Source of the DNA: RGDT01 sp046719305
Lineage (GTDB): Bacteria; Planctomycetota; Planctomycetia; Gemmatales; Gemmataceae
Direction of reading: 5' to 3'
DNA length: 17,723 bases
Assembly (NCBI GenBank): GCA_046719305.1
Contig: JBDNDE010000060.1
Span: 1 to 17,723, forward strand
Part shown: positions 1-7,071 of the stretch, in pieces
Layout of the letters: each line of letters opens with the position of its first letter
How positions within the stretch are numbered: the first letter of the stretch is position 1
Made by a program: the position numbers and the translations under genes
The notes under the pieces: model-generated
Told to the model about the DNA's origin: nothing
What the model saw: the letters and a program-made list of their open reading frames with translations, nothing else
The model's database searches: none

Positions 1-657
1 GCCCTGTTGTATCGTTATGCCTCACGAGAAACGCCCGATACCCAAAGTGGTTTTGAAGTCATCGGCGGTAGCCAAGTAGCTGCGATTCTCGGTGGTGCAG
101 GGGGTGGGGGATTCGGAACAGGCGGCGGAATTCAGGACGACGATCGAGGCAGCGGTATGCCGGCACCTAGCGGGAGTCCTGCCGGGGGCAGCCCTATGCC
201 GGGTGGAAGTCCGGGGGATGCTGGCTCCGATGCGGGCGGTGCAGATGCTGCCAAACCCAGTCGCGCAGGTTGGCGTTCCTTGGCTTCACGGGGTACAGCT
301 GCCGGGGCCGGCGGCATGATGAGCGGAACGCCTGGGGCACCTGGCTTGCCCGGGCCGGGCGTTCCCGGCGTGCCTGGTTTACCCGGTCCAGGAACTCCCG
401 GCTTTCCTGGGATGCCCGGGGGCACTCAACCCAAGGTCCACAACCCCGGTAGCCATGTCCGTACCGAGTTTGTGATTTTCCTGATCTGGCGAGAACCGAC
501 CCCCTCCGACACCTTGCGTGGTGCCGAAGGCGAAGGCGCTCCCGTTGGTGGCACGCCACGGCTGGCCGGCGGTCCAGCGGGCGGGTTCGGGTATCCCGGT
601 GGTGCGATGGGACCTGGCATGCCGGGCTTTGGTCCTGGTAACCCTGGCTCCAAATAA
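1..657 (+). CDS. Gly/Pro-rich protein with collagen-like stretch, 5'-truncated
   Basis: This is the C-terminal part of a protein whose reading frame is already open at base 1 (Ala-Leu-Leu-Tyr-Arg) and ends at TAA 655-657. The TTG at 7 could serve as a start, but nothing supports it. About 218 residues are visible. Most are low-complexity Gly, Pro, Ala, Ser and Met. A regular Gly-x-Pro run resembling collagen lies at about residues 107-139, counted from the TTG. It is followed by a short ordered-looking beta segment (HVRTEFVIFLIWREP, about 150-163) and a second Gly/Pro-rich tail. I do not recognise the family. The two genes downstream on the same strand share this linker-plus-beta-strand style, and the set recalls PilN/PilO-like or GspL/GspM-like assembly proteins. 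That comparison is inference from layout only. The missing N-terminus probably holds the informative domain. Confidence 0.75.
   Translation, partial: ALLYRYASRETPDTQSGFEVIGGSQVAAILGGAGGGGFGTGGGIQDDDRGSGMPAPSGSPAGGSPMPGGSPGDAGSDAGGADAAKPSRAGWRSLASRGTAAGAGGMMSGTPGAPGLPGPGVPGVPGLPGPGTPGFPGMPGGTQPKVHNPGSHVRTEFVIFLIWREPTPSDTLRGAEGEGAPVGGTPRLAGGPAGGFGYPGGAMGPGMPGFGPGNPGSK
325..423 (+). repeat. Collagen-like Gly-x-Pro coding repeat
   Basis: In the reading frame of the first gene this stretch encodes a near-continuous series of Gly-Thr-Pro, Gly-Ala-Pro, Gly-Leu-Pro, Gly-Val-Pro and Gly-Phe-Pro triplets. Two Gly-Pro-Gly breaks shift the register. Such runs form extended polyproline-II or collagen-like segments; here it is probably a stiff linker. 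Codon choice varies between copies, so this is an older protein repeat rather than a fresh DNA duplication. Confidence 0.7.
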
Positions 658-662
658 TCGCA

Positions 663-676
663 CGCTCCAACGAGCG
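663..676 (+). other. Small hairpin between the first two genes
   Basis: CGCTC and GAGCG form a 5-bp stem around a CAAC tetraloop, just after the TAA of the first gene and 39 bases before the next start codon. It has no T tract, so it is not a convincing terminator. It might be an RNA-processing or stability element, or chance. Confidence 0.2.
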
Positions 677-715
677 ATTCTCACCCGATTCATCCTTCGT
701 GGAGTGTTTGTCCTC

Positions 716-2545
716 ATGGCAGCTAAAGCAGATAAAGACGCCCTAAAAAAAAATCTCTTCTGGATCCTGCTCGGCGTGTTTCTCGTCGGCTGGCTCCTAA
801 CCATGATCTTCGTCCTACTGGCTTCAGATGAGAACCCCAAGAAGAATTGGGAAGCGGCCAAAGCTAAAATCGGAGGCGTAAGGGACCCCAAAAATGAGTC
901 GTTCTACGCCCCGTGGAACAAGTACAAGCAAGAGGCCTCGGCTCACAAGGACAAGGTGTGGGAGGCCGGCTGGCTGAAGCAAAAGGAGATGTACACCTGG
1001 CCGATCAACATGGTAAACAAGCCGAACTATCCTTCGGATAAGTTGGGCAACAACGATAGCGATGACCTGGAACGGCGCACTTCCTTCCGCAACGACGAGT
1101 ATAAGACGCAATTTGCCGGGTTGGATCAGTTGGTCAACCCGGTGACGTTCTCGCCCAGCTTCGAGGCAGTGTTTCCTATGCAGGTGTGGAACAAAAACAC
1201 CGCTCCCACGCGCGAGGAAATCTGGCTCGCCCAAGAGGACTTCTGGGTCCGCCGCGAAATGCTTTACATCGTTCTGGATGCTCTAAACAAGGTGGCCCAG
1301 TTTCAGAACATCACTGCCCAACGAGTCGATCCCAAGGCCAAGCTGCCCAATGGGGTTGAGGCCCGTCGGGTCTATCGCAACGCTAACTGGGAGTTGGATC
1401 TATTGTTCGTCAAGAACAAGGAACGCCCAGGGTTGTTCATCAGCGGCGAAAGCACCATCAAGAATGTTAACCGCACCCAGAAAACCCAGTTTTTGGCTAG
1501 CCGCACCAGCCCACCTGGCGCGCCCGGAGTACCGTTCCGCTTCTACCATCCGGGCGGTGCCTCACGCGTCATCCGCATTGCCGGGGAACCGTTGGCCTAT
1601 GAACAGGTCGCCAAACTGGGGGTTGATTACGATCTTAGCCCAGTCAATGTGCAAGCGGCCCTAGCCGGCAAGGATCCGCGTTTTGCTTTGGAAGTACAAC
1701 AGGTATTGGAATGGGACACCTCACCGATCCGGCAAATAGACGCCCTGGAGATCGCATTGCATTGCCATCGTACGGTGACATGGGGCTTGAAAATCAACGA
1801 AGAGTTGAAAAACCTCGACCCGCTGCCTGAGAAACCCGAAGGCTCGGATGCTACCTCACCAGCACCGGGTGGCTCGCCAGCGGCTGGCGGAATGTCGATG
1901 CCTGGAGGAGCACCGGTCGCTGGTGGACCGGGTGGCGTGCCTGGTAACGCTCCGGGGGCCGCTCCTGCTGCTGCCGATCTGACTCCTGTTACTGCCATCC
2001 CTCGACATCGTTACATGCACATCACCAAACAATGTCGCCACTTGCCGATCGGTATGCGAGTGGTGATCGATCAGAGCCATATTCATGATTTCCTAGGTGC
2101 CGTATGTAATTCGCCGTTGCGTATACAGATCACCCAAGTGAGCTTCCATCATGTCCCCACGCCGTCCCGTCCGGGCAACGCCGGCGGCTCAGGCACCACA
2201 CCAGGGAGTTACCCTCCGGGTAGTTATCCACCAGGGGGTGGTCCGGACTCGGGCAACGACGAGGAAGATCGGATTCGTCCCGGCGCTCCCAGCGGTGTTC
2301 GCCCACCTCCGTTCCCTATGCCCGGTCGTCCCCTGACTGGATCCTATCCCGGTGGAGCCGGCTGGCGTCCGGGCGATGACTACGCTGGTAGTGGTTTCGG
2401 CGGCAGTGGCAGCGTAACTCGTCCGACTGAAACCATTTCGATCGTTCAGGATAACGCCAAGCTGGTGGAGTTGACTGTCTACGGCATCGCCACCCTCTAC
2501 GAGCGCTACCCCCCCGCAGCTCCGAAGGAGAGCAGCAACCCCTAA
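716..2545 (+). CDS. Single-pass membrane protein with Gly/Pro-rich linkers
   Basis: This encodes 609 residues of unrecognised family. I chose ATG 716 because GGAG lies at 701-704 and the product opens with a short charged, Lys-rich segment followed by a hydrophobic helix at about residues 14-37. That suits an inner-membrane anchor with the rest outside the cytoplasm. Earlier in-frame codons would overlap the preceding gene. Residues 38-375 look globular. A Pro/Gly/Ala/Met linker follows at about 376-424, then a short folded stretch at about 430-480 with strand-like runs (GMRVVIDQSHIHDF, LRIQITQVSFHHV). A second Gly/Pro/Ser linker covers about 483-571, and the protein ends in a strand-like segment (LVELTVYGIATLYERYPP). 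The second linker looks inserted between strands of one small domain. Its position between two similar genes suggests a shared envelope complex. A PilN/PilO or GspL/GspM-like role is a guess. Confidence 0.85.
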   Translation: MAAKADKDALKKNLFWILLGVFLVGWLLTMIFVLLASDENPKKNWEAAKAKIGGVRDPKNESFYAPWNKYKQEASAHKDKVWEAGWLKQKEMYTWPINMVNKPNYPSDKLGNNDSDDLERRTSFRNDEYKTQFAGLDQLVNPVTFSPSFEAVFPMQVWNKNTAPTREEIWLAQEDFWVRREMLYIVLDALNKVAQFQNITAQRVDPKAKLPNGVEARRVYRNANWELDLLFVKNKERPGLFISGESTIKNVNRTQKTQFLASRTSPPGAPGVPFRFYHPGGASRVIRIAGEPLAYEQVAKLGVDYDLSPVNVQAALAGKDPRFALEVQQVLEWDTSPIRQIDALEIALHCHRTVTWGLKINEELKNLDPLPEKPEGSDATSPAPGGSPAAGGMSMPGGAPVAGGPGGVPGNAPGAAPAAADLTPVTAIPRHRYMHITKQCRHLPIGMRVVIDQSHIHDFLGAVCNSPLRIQITQVSFHHVPTPSRPGNAGGSGTTPGSYPPGSYPPGGGPDSGNDEEDRIRPGAPSGVRPPPFPMPGRPLTGSYPGGAGWRPGDDYAGSGFGGSGSVTRPTETISIVQDNAKLVELTVYGIATLYERYPPAAPKESSNP

Positions 2546-2591
2546 CGTAGCCTTTGAGGATTCCTGGCGTTCTTCTTCTTCGCATACTTCT

Positions 2592-2600
2592 AGGTGGAGA
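2592..2600 (+). promoter_or_regulatory. Ribosome binding site for the 2610 gene
   Basis: AGGTGGAGA lies nine bases before ATG 2610. It is the clearest Shine-Dalgarno sequence in this gene group and supports that start. The 64-bp gap to the previous stop shows no clear promoter or terminator, so co-transcription with the upstream genes is likely. Confidence 0.6.
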
Positions 2601-2609
2601 CTCTCAATC

Positions 2610-5102
2610 ATGGCAAAGGCACCTGCCCCCAAACCGGCAGCAAAACCCAAGGCCAGCTCTAAGTCCAAGTCGTCAGTCGACTTTATGGCAGTCGTGATGC
2701 AATATGGCGACAAAGTCGGCATTGGTGTCGCCGGGGCTATCTGTGGCCTGCTGGTGCTGTCGTATCTGTTTATGCCCGGCTCCGGTTTCCTGGCCGAAAG
2801 CCCCGACAGCAAGGCCAAGGAACTGGAAGACAAGGCCCGCTCGGTCCAGCAGCAAATGGCCTCGGCCCAGCCCAATAAATCCCACTTGCCCCCCGCCGAC
2901 AGCAAGGCGCGTCGCTTGACGCTCGATACCAGTGAAGTCAAGTCTGATCAATATATGCTCGCATCTCTTATCCCCGATGTGACAGCTACAGCCGGCATGG
3001 GGCGTCGCGTGCCTTCGATCTTCACCATCGACGAAGCGGTAGCAGAGGTGGGCCGTATCCAGGTTAAAAGCTACATCCTGAGCAGGGATCTCAGCACCAT
3101 CACCTGTCTGGAAGTGGATAATTCCAGTACCGAAGGAAAAAAGTTGAACTTCAAGGGGTTCCGCAACCGCTTCCGGGGCGGCTCCGGCATGCCTGCAGGC
3201 GGGTTTAACCCCGGTATGCCGGGTGGCCCCGGTATGCCGGGTGGCCCCGGTATGCCGGGTGGTATGCCCGGCGGCCCCGGTATGCCTGGTGGCCCCGGTA
3301 TGCCCGGTGGCATGCCCAGTGGCCCTGGTTACTTTGGCTACAACCCTGATGAGTCGATGCTGGGCGAACGCAAATCCAAGCGTGCCGTCCAAATCAAAGT
3401 CGATGAACTTGAAAAACGCAACAATCTGGTCCCTGCCATTCAGATTCGCCCCGAGCGGGTTGTAGTGATCGCTGCTAGCTTCCCCTACAAGAAGCAGATC
3501 GAAGAGTTCCAGGCCAAACTCAACCTGCGCTCGGCTGCTGAGGTTCTGTCGGAAGGCTCGGCCGAACAAACCAACCCGGTTTTGAACTCGTTTCGATTCT
3601 TGCGTGTCGATGTTCAACGGCGTGAACTGGACCTAGACGGCAAGCCCGTGGGCGACTGGGTGTTGCAAGACCTCAAAGGACCGAACGCTCCCTATCGGAT
3701 GCTGTTCGCGGCGGCCGGCAAAGAAACTGAGCCAGAATCCGGTGAATACACCCAGTTGATGTTTGCCGGACTGGCAATGCCCCGCTTGAAGCAGTTTCGG
3801 GGCGATGAATATGCCTCTCTGACCACGGGGGGAGCCATGCCCGGCATGGGTGGCCCTGGTATGCCTGACGAAGAGGACCGTGGCCGGCCTGGCGGAGTGA
3901 TGCCCAACCAGCCAGCCCCGGGCACCGCTAAGAACGACAAGACGCAGTATCCAGCCGTCGAAATGAAGCTGAAAAATATCGTCGCTACTCTGGAGAAGCT
4001 GAAAGAGAAGCCGATCAGTCAGGCGGCCCGCCCATCGCGATTCGACAGTGGCGATAACTTCGACCCGTTCAATCCGCAAGCCCTGCCGCCGGCCTCGAAC
4101 GAACCAGGGATGCCCGGAATGCCGGGTCCGGGTGGTGTGCCGATGCCTGGCCCTGGAGGCCCAGTTCCAGGCGTCGGAAGTCCAGGCGTCGGCAGTCCAG
4201 GTGGTCCCGGCTACCCTGGTGGTCCAGGTTCCACTCAGCAGCAAGAACTCAACCTGCCCGAGCATTGCCTGGTCCGCATCATCGATCTCAATGTAGCCCC
4301 CGGTCGTACTTATGAGTATCGCATGCGGGTTGTCATGGCCAATCCCAATCGTGGCCGCAAGGATGTCGCCAACCCACGTTACGAGGCCCTGCCGGAGTTG
4401 ACCTCGGAGTGGTCGAATATTCCGATCAAGGTCCATCTGGAACCGGAACTGTTTTTCTACGCGGTTGATCAAAAGGCGATCGAGCAGGCGGACAATCCCC
4501 GTGTTCGCTATGAGGGCCCCTATGCTCGTTCGGAGATTCGGTCCAACATGCTCGTGATGCAGTCGCATCTCTGGCTACGCAACACCAAACTCAGCAATGG
4601 GGCCGACGTGATTGTCGGCGAGTGGACGATGGCGGAACGCTTCCCGGTCTTCCGCGGGGAATACGTTGGTCGCACCGAGCGGGTCAAAGTACCGGTCTGG
4701 AGCTATACACGCGAGTCGTTCCAGTTCCCCAAAGACCATAAGAAACTCGACGGGATTGAAGTCCACTTTGGCTATAAGGCTCCCGGACCACAACCCGAGC
4801 CAATCTTGGTTGACTTCCAGCGAGGCAACACTACCTACGACTACATCACCAATCGCAGCGAGGAGAAAATCGAATCGGCCAAGGTGAGCGATAACTCAAA
4901 CGCCAATGCGTTGATTCTCAACCCGGATGGTCGTCTGGTACTGCTGGAAGGGGGCAACGACCTAGAGGACAAAGAGCGCACAGAGCGTGTCAACGCCATC
5001 CGTGCCCGCATCAAGGAAGTCGAGAAGGGGACGTCCAGGCCTCCGGTTCAGCCGGGTATTCCTGGTAATCCGGGCGACGGATTTGGTGGGCGCGATAGTT
5101 AG
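2610..5102 (+). CDS. Large single-pass membrane protein with collagen-like repeats
   Basis: This encodes 830 residues of unrecognised family. The N-terminus is a Lys/Ala/Pro-rich cytoplasmic tail (about 1-22), followed by one hydrophobic helix at about 36-55, so most of the protein should lie outside the inner membrane. Globular-looking segments alternate with low-complexity ones. A (PGMPGG)-type repeat sits at 201-238, a shorter Gly/Pro/Met patch near 405-440, a second collagen-like block at about 500-541, and a Gly/Pro-rich C-terminal end. The segment after the second block (LPEHCLVRIIDLNVAPGRTYEYRMRV in two parts) looks like a beta-sandwich or fibronectin-like fold. It contains 'APGRTYEYRMRV', which resembles the ligand-facing strands of such folds. 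The gene follows two similar ones in the same direction and ends at a hairpin shared with the opposing sulfatase operon. An envelope scaffold or pilus/secretion platform component is plausible but unproved. Confidence 0.85.
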   Translation: MAKAPAPKPAAKPKASSKSKSSVDFMAVVMQYGDKVGIGVAGAICGLLVLSYLFMPGSGFLAESPDSKAKELEDKARSVQQQMASAQPNKSHLPPADSKARRLTLDTSEVKSDQYMLASLIPDVTATAGMGRRVPSIFTIDEAVAEVGRIQVKSYILSRDLSTITCLEVDNSSTEGKKLNFKGFRNRFRGGSGMPAGGFNPGMPGGPGMPGGPGMPGGMPGGPGMPGGPGMPGGMPSGPGYFGYNPDESMLGERKSKRAVQIKVDELEKRNNLVPAIQIRPERVVVIAASFPYKKQIEEFQAKLNLRSAAEVLSEGSAEQTNPVLNSFRFLRVDVQRRELDLDGKPVGDWVLQDLKGPNAPYRMLFAAAGKETEPESGEYTQLMFAGLAMPRLKQFRGDEYASLTTGGAMPGMGGPGMPDEEDRGRPGGVMPNQPAPGTAKNDKTQYPAVEMKLKNIVATLEKLKEKPISQAARPSRFDSGDNFDPFNPQALPPASNEPGMPGMPGPGGVPMPGPGGPVPGVGSPGVGSPGGPGYPGGPGSTQQQELNLPEHCLVRIIDLNVAPGRTYEYRMRVVMANPNRGRKDVANPRYEALPELTSEWSNIPIKVHLEPELFFYAVDQKAIEQADNPRVRYEGPYARSEIRSNMLVMQSHLWLRNTKLSNGADVIVGEWTMAERFPVFRGEYVGRTERVKVPVWSYTRESFQFPKDHKKLDGIEVHFGYKAPGPQPEPILVDFQRGNTTYDYITNRSEEKIESAKVSDNSNANALILNPDGRLVLLEGGNDLEDKERTERVNAIRARIKEVEKGTSRPPVQPGIPGNPGDGFGGRDS
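3210..3323 (+). repeat. 18-bp tandem coding repeat (PGMPGG)n
   Basis: Five 18-bp units read Pro-Gly-Met-Pro-Gly-Gly. They are arranged as three units, a 12-bp Met-Pro-Gly-Gly spacer, two units, then a 12-bp Met-Pro-Ser-Gly spacer. The first three units are nearly identical at DNA level, which points to recent slippage or unequal exchange. Copy number may therefore differ between strains. All units keep the reading frame. Confidence 0.85.
4107..4232 (+). repeat. Second collagen-like coding block
   Basis: Residues of about 500-541 of the 2610 gene product are dominated by Gly, Pro, Met and Val, with short internal duplications such as a repeated Gly-Val-Gly-Ser-Pro. This block separates two globular-looking parts. 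It is less regular at DNA level than the block at 3210. Confidence 0.6.
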
Positions 5103-5131
5103 TTTTCACTGTACTGGCAAGAATGGGCAAG

Positions 5132-5167
5132 AGCGGAGAGCCTGACGCGTGCGACTGGCTCTCCGCT
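5132..5167. terminator. Bidirectional hairpin between convergent genes
   Basis: A perfect 11-bp inverted repeat (AGCGGAGAGCC at 5132-5142, GGCTCTCCGCT at 5157-5167) encloses a 14-base loop. It lies in the 73-bp gap between the + strand gene ending at 5102 and the - strand sulfatase ending at 5176. Placement between converging stop codons fits a shared terminator. Neither side has a strong T tract, so it may work with Rho or serve mainly as a 3'-end stabiliser. Confidence 0.65.
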
Positions 5168-5175
5168 TCGTGATG

Positions 5176-7071
5176 CTACTTTGCTGCTTGGTTGGTGTCT
5201 TTAGTTGCTGCCTTCTTTTTGTCTTTCTCTGAGGACTTGTTGTCGGCCTCAGGGTCCAACCGATTCAGAATCGTTTCGACCACTCGAACCACATATTCGT
5301 TCTTATCGAGGCGAGCCTCTCGAAGACTCTCCAACGCTGGGAGGGCTGCTTTACCCATCTCGTCTAGTGCCAACGCCGCTTGATGCCGCACCCAGGGGTT
5401 GGTGTCCTTGAGAGCGACTTGCAGGGTCTCCAAAACTTGGTTCTGCTGACCGATTTGATGCAAGGCCAGGGCGGCGGCTACGCGCAAACTGGGTGAGCGG
5501 TCGGTGAGCGACTCTTCGAGGTCCTTTTGAGCGTCGCTAAAGCCCAACACCCCGAGAGCGGTAATGGCCCACCAGCGGATGGCCTCATCGTCACTGGACC
5601 GCATCTTCCGTAGTTCTGCCAGCGGTGTATTGGGTGTGATCTTGTCCACAGCCAAGCGAAGCTCCAGGCTATTGGCCAGCTTTTGGTTCTGGCCGAGTTC
5701 GTAAGGGGTACGGCCCTGAGCGCGTTCGTAGAGGATCGACTCCGGGATCAAACCCAGATCGCGTGTCTCACGATACCATCTGTGATGCAAGGCCCGCAGC
5801 CGCTGCAACTCCCGCAGAAACCGCGGATCGTCGGCAAGGTTCTTGAGTTCAAAGGGATCGGCTTGAACATCGTAGAGTTCTTCATAGGGCTTGGTGGGGG
5901 CCATCCACAAAGCCGCCTCACGTGTCAGGGCCTTTTTCTCAGCAAAAGAGCGGTAGGCCTTCATGGTGGGCATCTGTTCCATGTAGGCGATCGGCTGCGC
6001 CCAGGGGCGGAACCACTGATAATTGCGGATATACTTAAATCGCTTGTCCCGGACGGCTCGGGTGGTGTCGATTCGTTCGTCCATTCGGTCGCGTATGCCG
6101 TACACCGCTTCCCGCTCAGGAGGCGGCACCTTGCCCAAGAACGGTTGGCCTTGCATCGTCTCAGGAATCTCTACACCGGCTAGGGCTAACACCGTTGGCC
6201 CGAAATCGACAAAACTTACCAGCCGATCCGTTTCGTCTCCGGGCTTGGTTGGCCGATAATCGGCATAGCGTCGACCGACGCGAATGATCAACGGCACCCG
6301 CATACCGGTGTCATACAACCAGCGTTTGCCGCGGGGCAGGCCCACGCCGTGATCGGAGAAAAAGAACACGATGGTATCGTCGGCCAATCCGGCTTCATCC
6401 AGTTCTTTGAGTTTCTCGCCAAACCAGTGATCCATTGCACTGATGAGATCATGATAACGCGCCCAATCTTGGCGTGCGAACACGGAATTAGGATGAAACG
6501 GCGGTAGGAATACTTTTTTGTAATCGTGCCGCTGCTCGTCGGTCAGCATGGCGGTGTTTTTCTTGTGCTGCTCCTCGCTAGCGCGGATTTGGCTTTCGTG
6601 CGTGACGGTGTTGTTAAACACCGCAAAGAACGGCTTATCCTTGGGTCGATTTTTCCAATGGGCTTTGTTGCTTGATTCGTCCCAGGCGTCCTTGGGGGTG
6701 ACAGCCAGATTGTAATCTTGCTTGACGTTGTTGGTGCAATAGTAGCCTGCCTCGCGTAGGTACTTAGTAAAGGTGGTCACTCCCGCTGGCAGCGGAGCTT
6801 TACAGCGCATAAAATGAGAGCCCAACGTCGAGGGATACATGCCCATAATTAACGCCGAACGACTTGGCGCACATACCCCAGACACGGAAAAGGCATTCGT
6901 GTACCGTGTCCCTGTCTTAGCAAATGCGTCCAGATTAGGGGTTTTAGCATCTTTATCACCATAGCAACCGAGATTGGGGCTGATGTCTTCGCAGGTTAGC
7001 CACAAGATATTCGGACGTGGTGGTAATTTGGAATCGGCTGCCGCCAACAGGCCGCACAACAACCAGATCAT
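5176..7071 (-). CDS. Type I (formylglycine) sulfatase with C-terminal HEAT-like repeats
   Basis: This encodes 631 residues. It is a sulfatase of the alkaline phosphatase superfamily, expected to hydrolyse sulfate esters, probably on polysaccharides, outside the cytoplasm after a short N-terminal signal (about 1-12). The family motif C67-A-P-S-R71 is intact; Cys67 should be converted to formylglycine by a maturase that is not in this window. The metal-binding acids are probably Glu28-Asp29, where many relatives have Asp-Asp, and Ser239-Asp240-His241 form the second metal motif with Lys249 nearby. Residues of about 490-606 look like helical HEAT or PBS-lyase-like repeats (WWAITALGVLG, LRVAAALALHQIG, VRHQAALALDEMG), followed by a Lys/Glu-rich tail. 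The ATG overlaps the stop of the upstream hydrolase gene (ATGA), with GAGGTG as ribosome site. The substrate cannot be told from sequence. Confidence 0.95.
   Translation of the reverse strand: MIWLLCGLLAAADSKLPPRPNILWLTCEDISPNLGCYGDKDAKTPNLDAFAKTGTRYTNAFSVSGVCAPSRSALIMGMYPSTLGSHFMRCKAPLPAGVTTFTKYLREAGYYCTNNVKQDYNLAVTPKDAWDESSNKAHWKNRPKDKPFFAVFNNTVTHESQIRASEEQHKKNTAMLTDEQRHDYKKVFLPPFHPNSVFARQDWARYHDLISAMDHWFGEKLKELDEAGLADDTIVFFFSDHGVGLPRGKRWLYDTGMRVPLIIRVGRRYADYRPTKPGDETDRLVSFVDFGPTVLALAGVEIPETMQGQPFLGKVPPPEREAVYGIRDRMDERIDTTRAVRDKRFKYIRNYQWFRPWAQPIAYMEQMPTMKAYRSFAEKKALTREAALWMAPTKPYEELYDVQADPFELKNLADDPRFLRELQRLRALHHRWYRETRDLGLIPESILYERAQGRTPYELGQNQKLANSLELRLAVDKITPNTPLAELRKMRSSDDEAIRWWAITALGVLGFSDAQKDLEESLTDRSPSLRVAAALALHQIGQQNQVLETLQVALKDTNPWVRHQAALALDEMGKAALPALESLREARLDKNEYVVRVVETILNRLDPEADNKSSEKDKKKAATKDTNQAAK

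Noticed and set aside
518..715. N-terminal extension of the 716 gene
   Set aside because: It overlaps the preceding gene in another frame. ATG 716 has a GGAG upstream and gives a sensible membrane-anchor start.
379..891. Minus-strand open frame (170 codons) across the first gene junction
   Set aside because: It overlaps two plus-strand coding regions and their junction, with no motif or start signal.
3210..3323. CRISPR-like array
   Set aside because: The repeats are contiguous, in frame, 18 bp long and without spacers, so they are a coding tandem repeat.
2673..3617. Long minus-strand open frame (314 codons) opposite the 2610 gene
   Set aside because: It is antisense to a well-supported gene, rich in His/Thr/Arg from reading Gly/Pro codons backwards, and lacks a ribosome site or recognisable domain.
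3633..4568. Long minus-strand open frame (311 codons) opposite the 2610 gene
   Set aside because: It has the same biased composition and is explained by G+C-rich codon use on the other strand.
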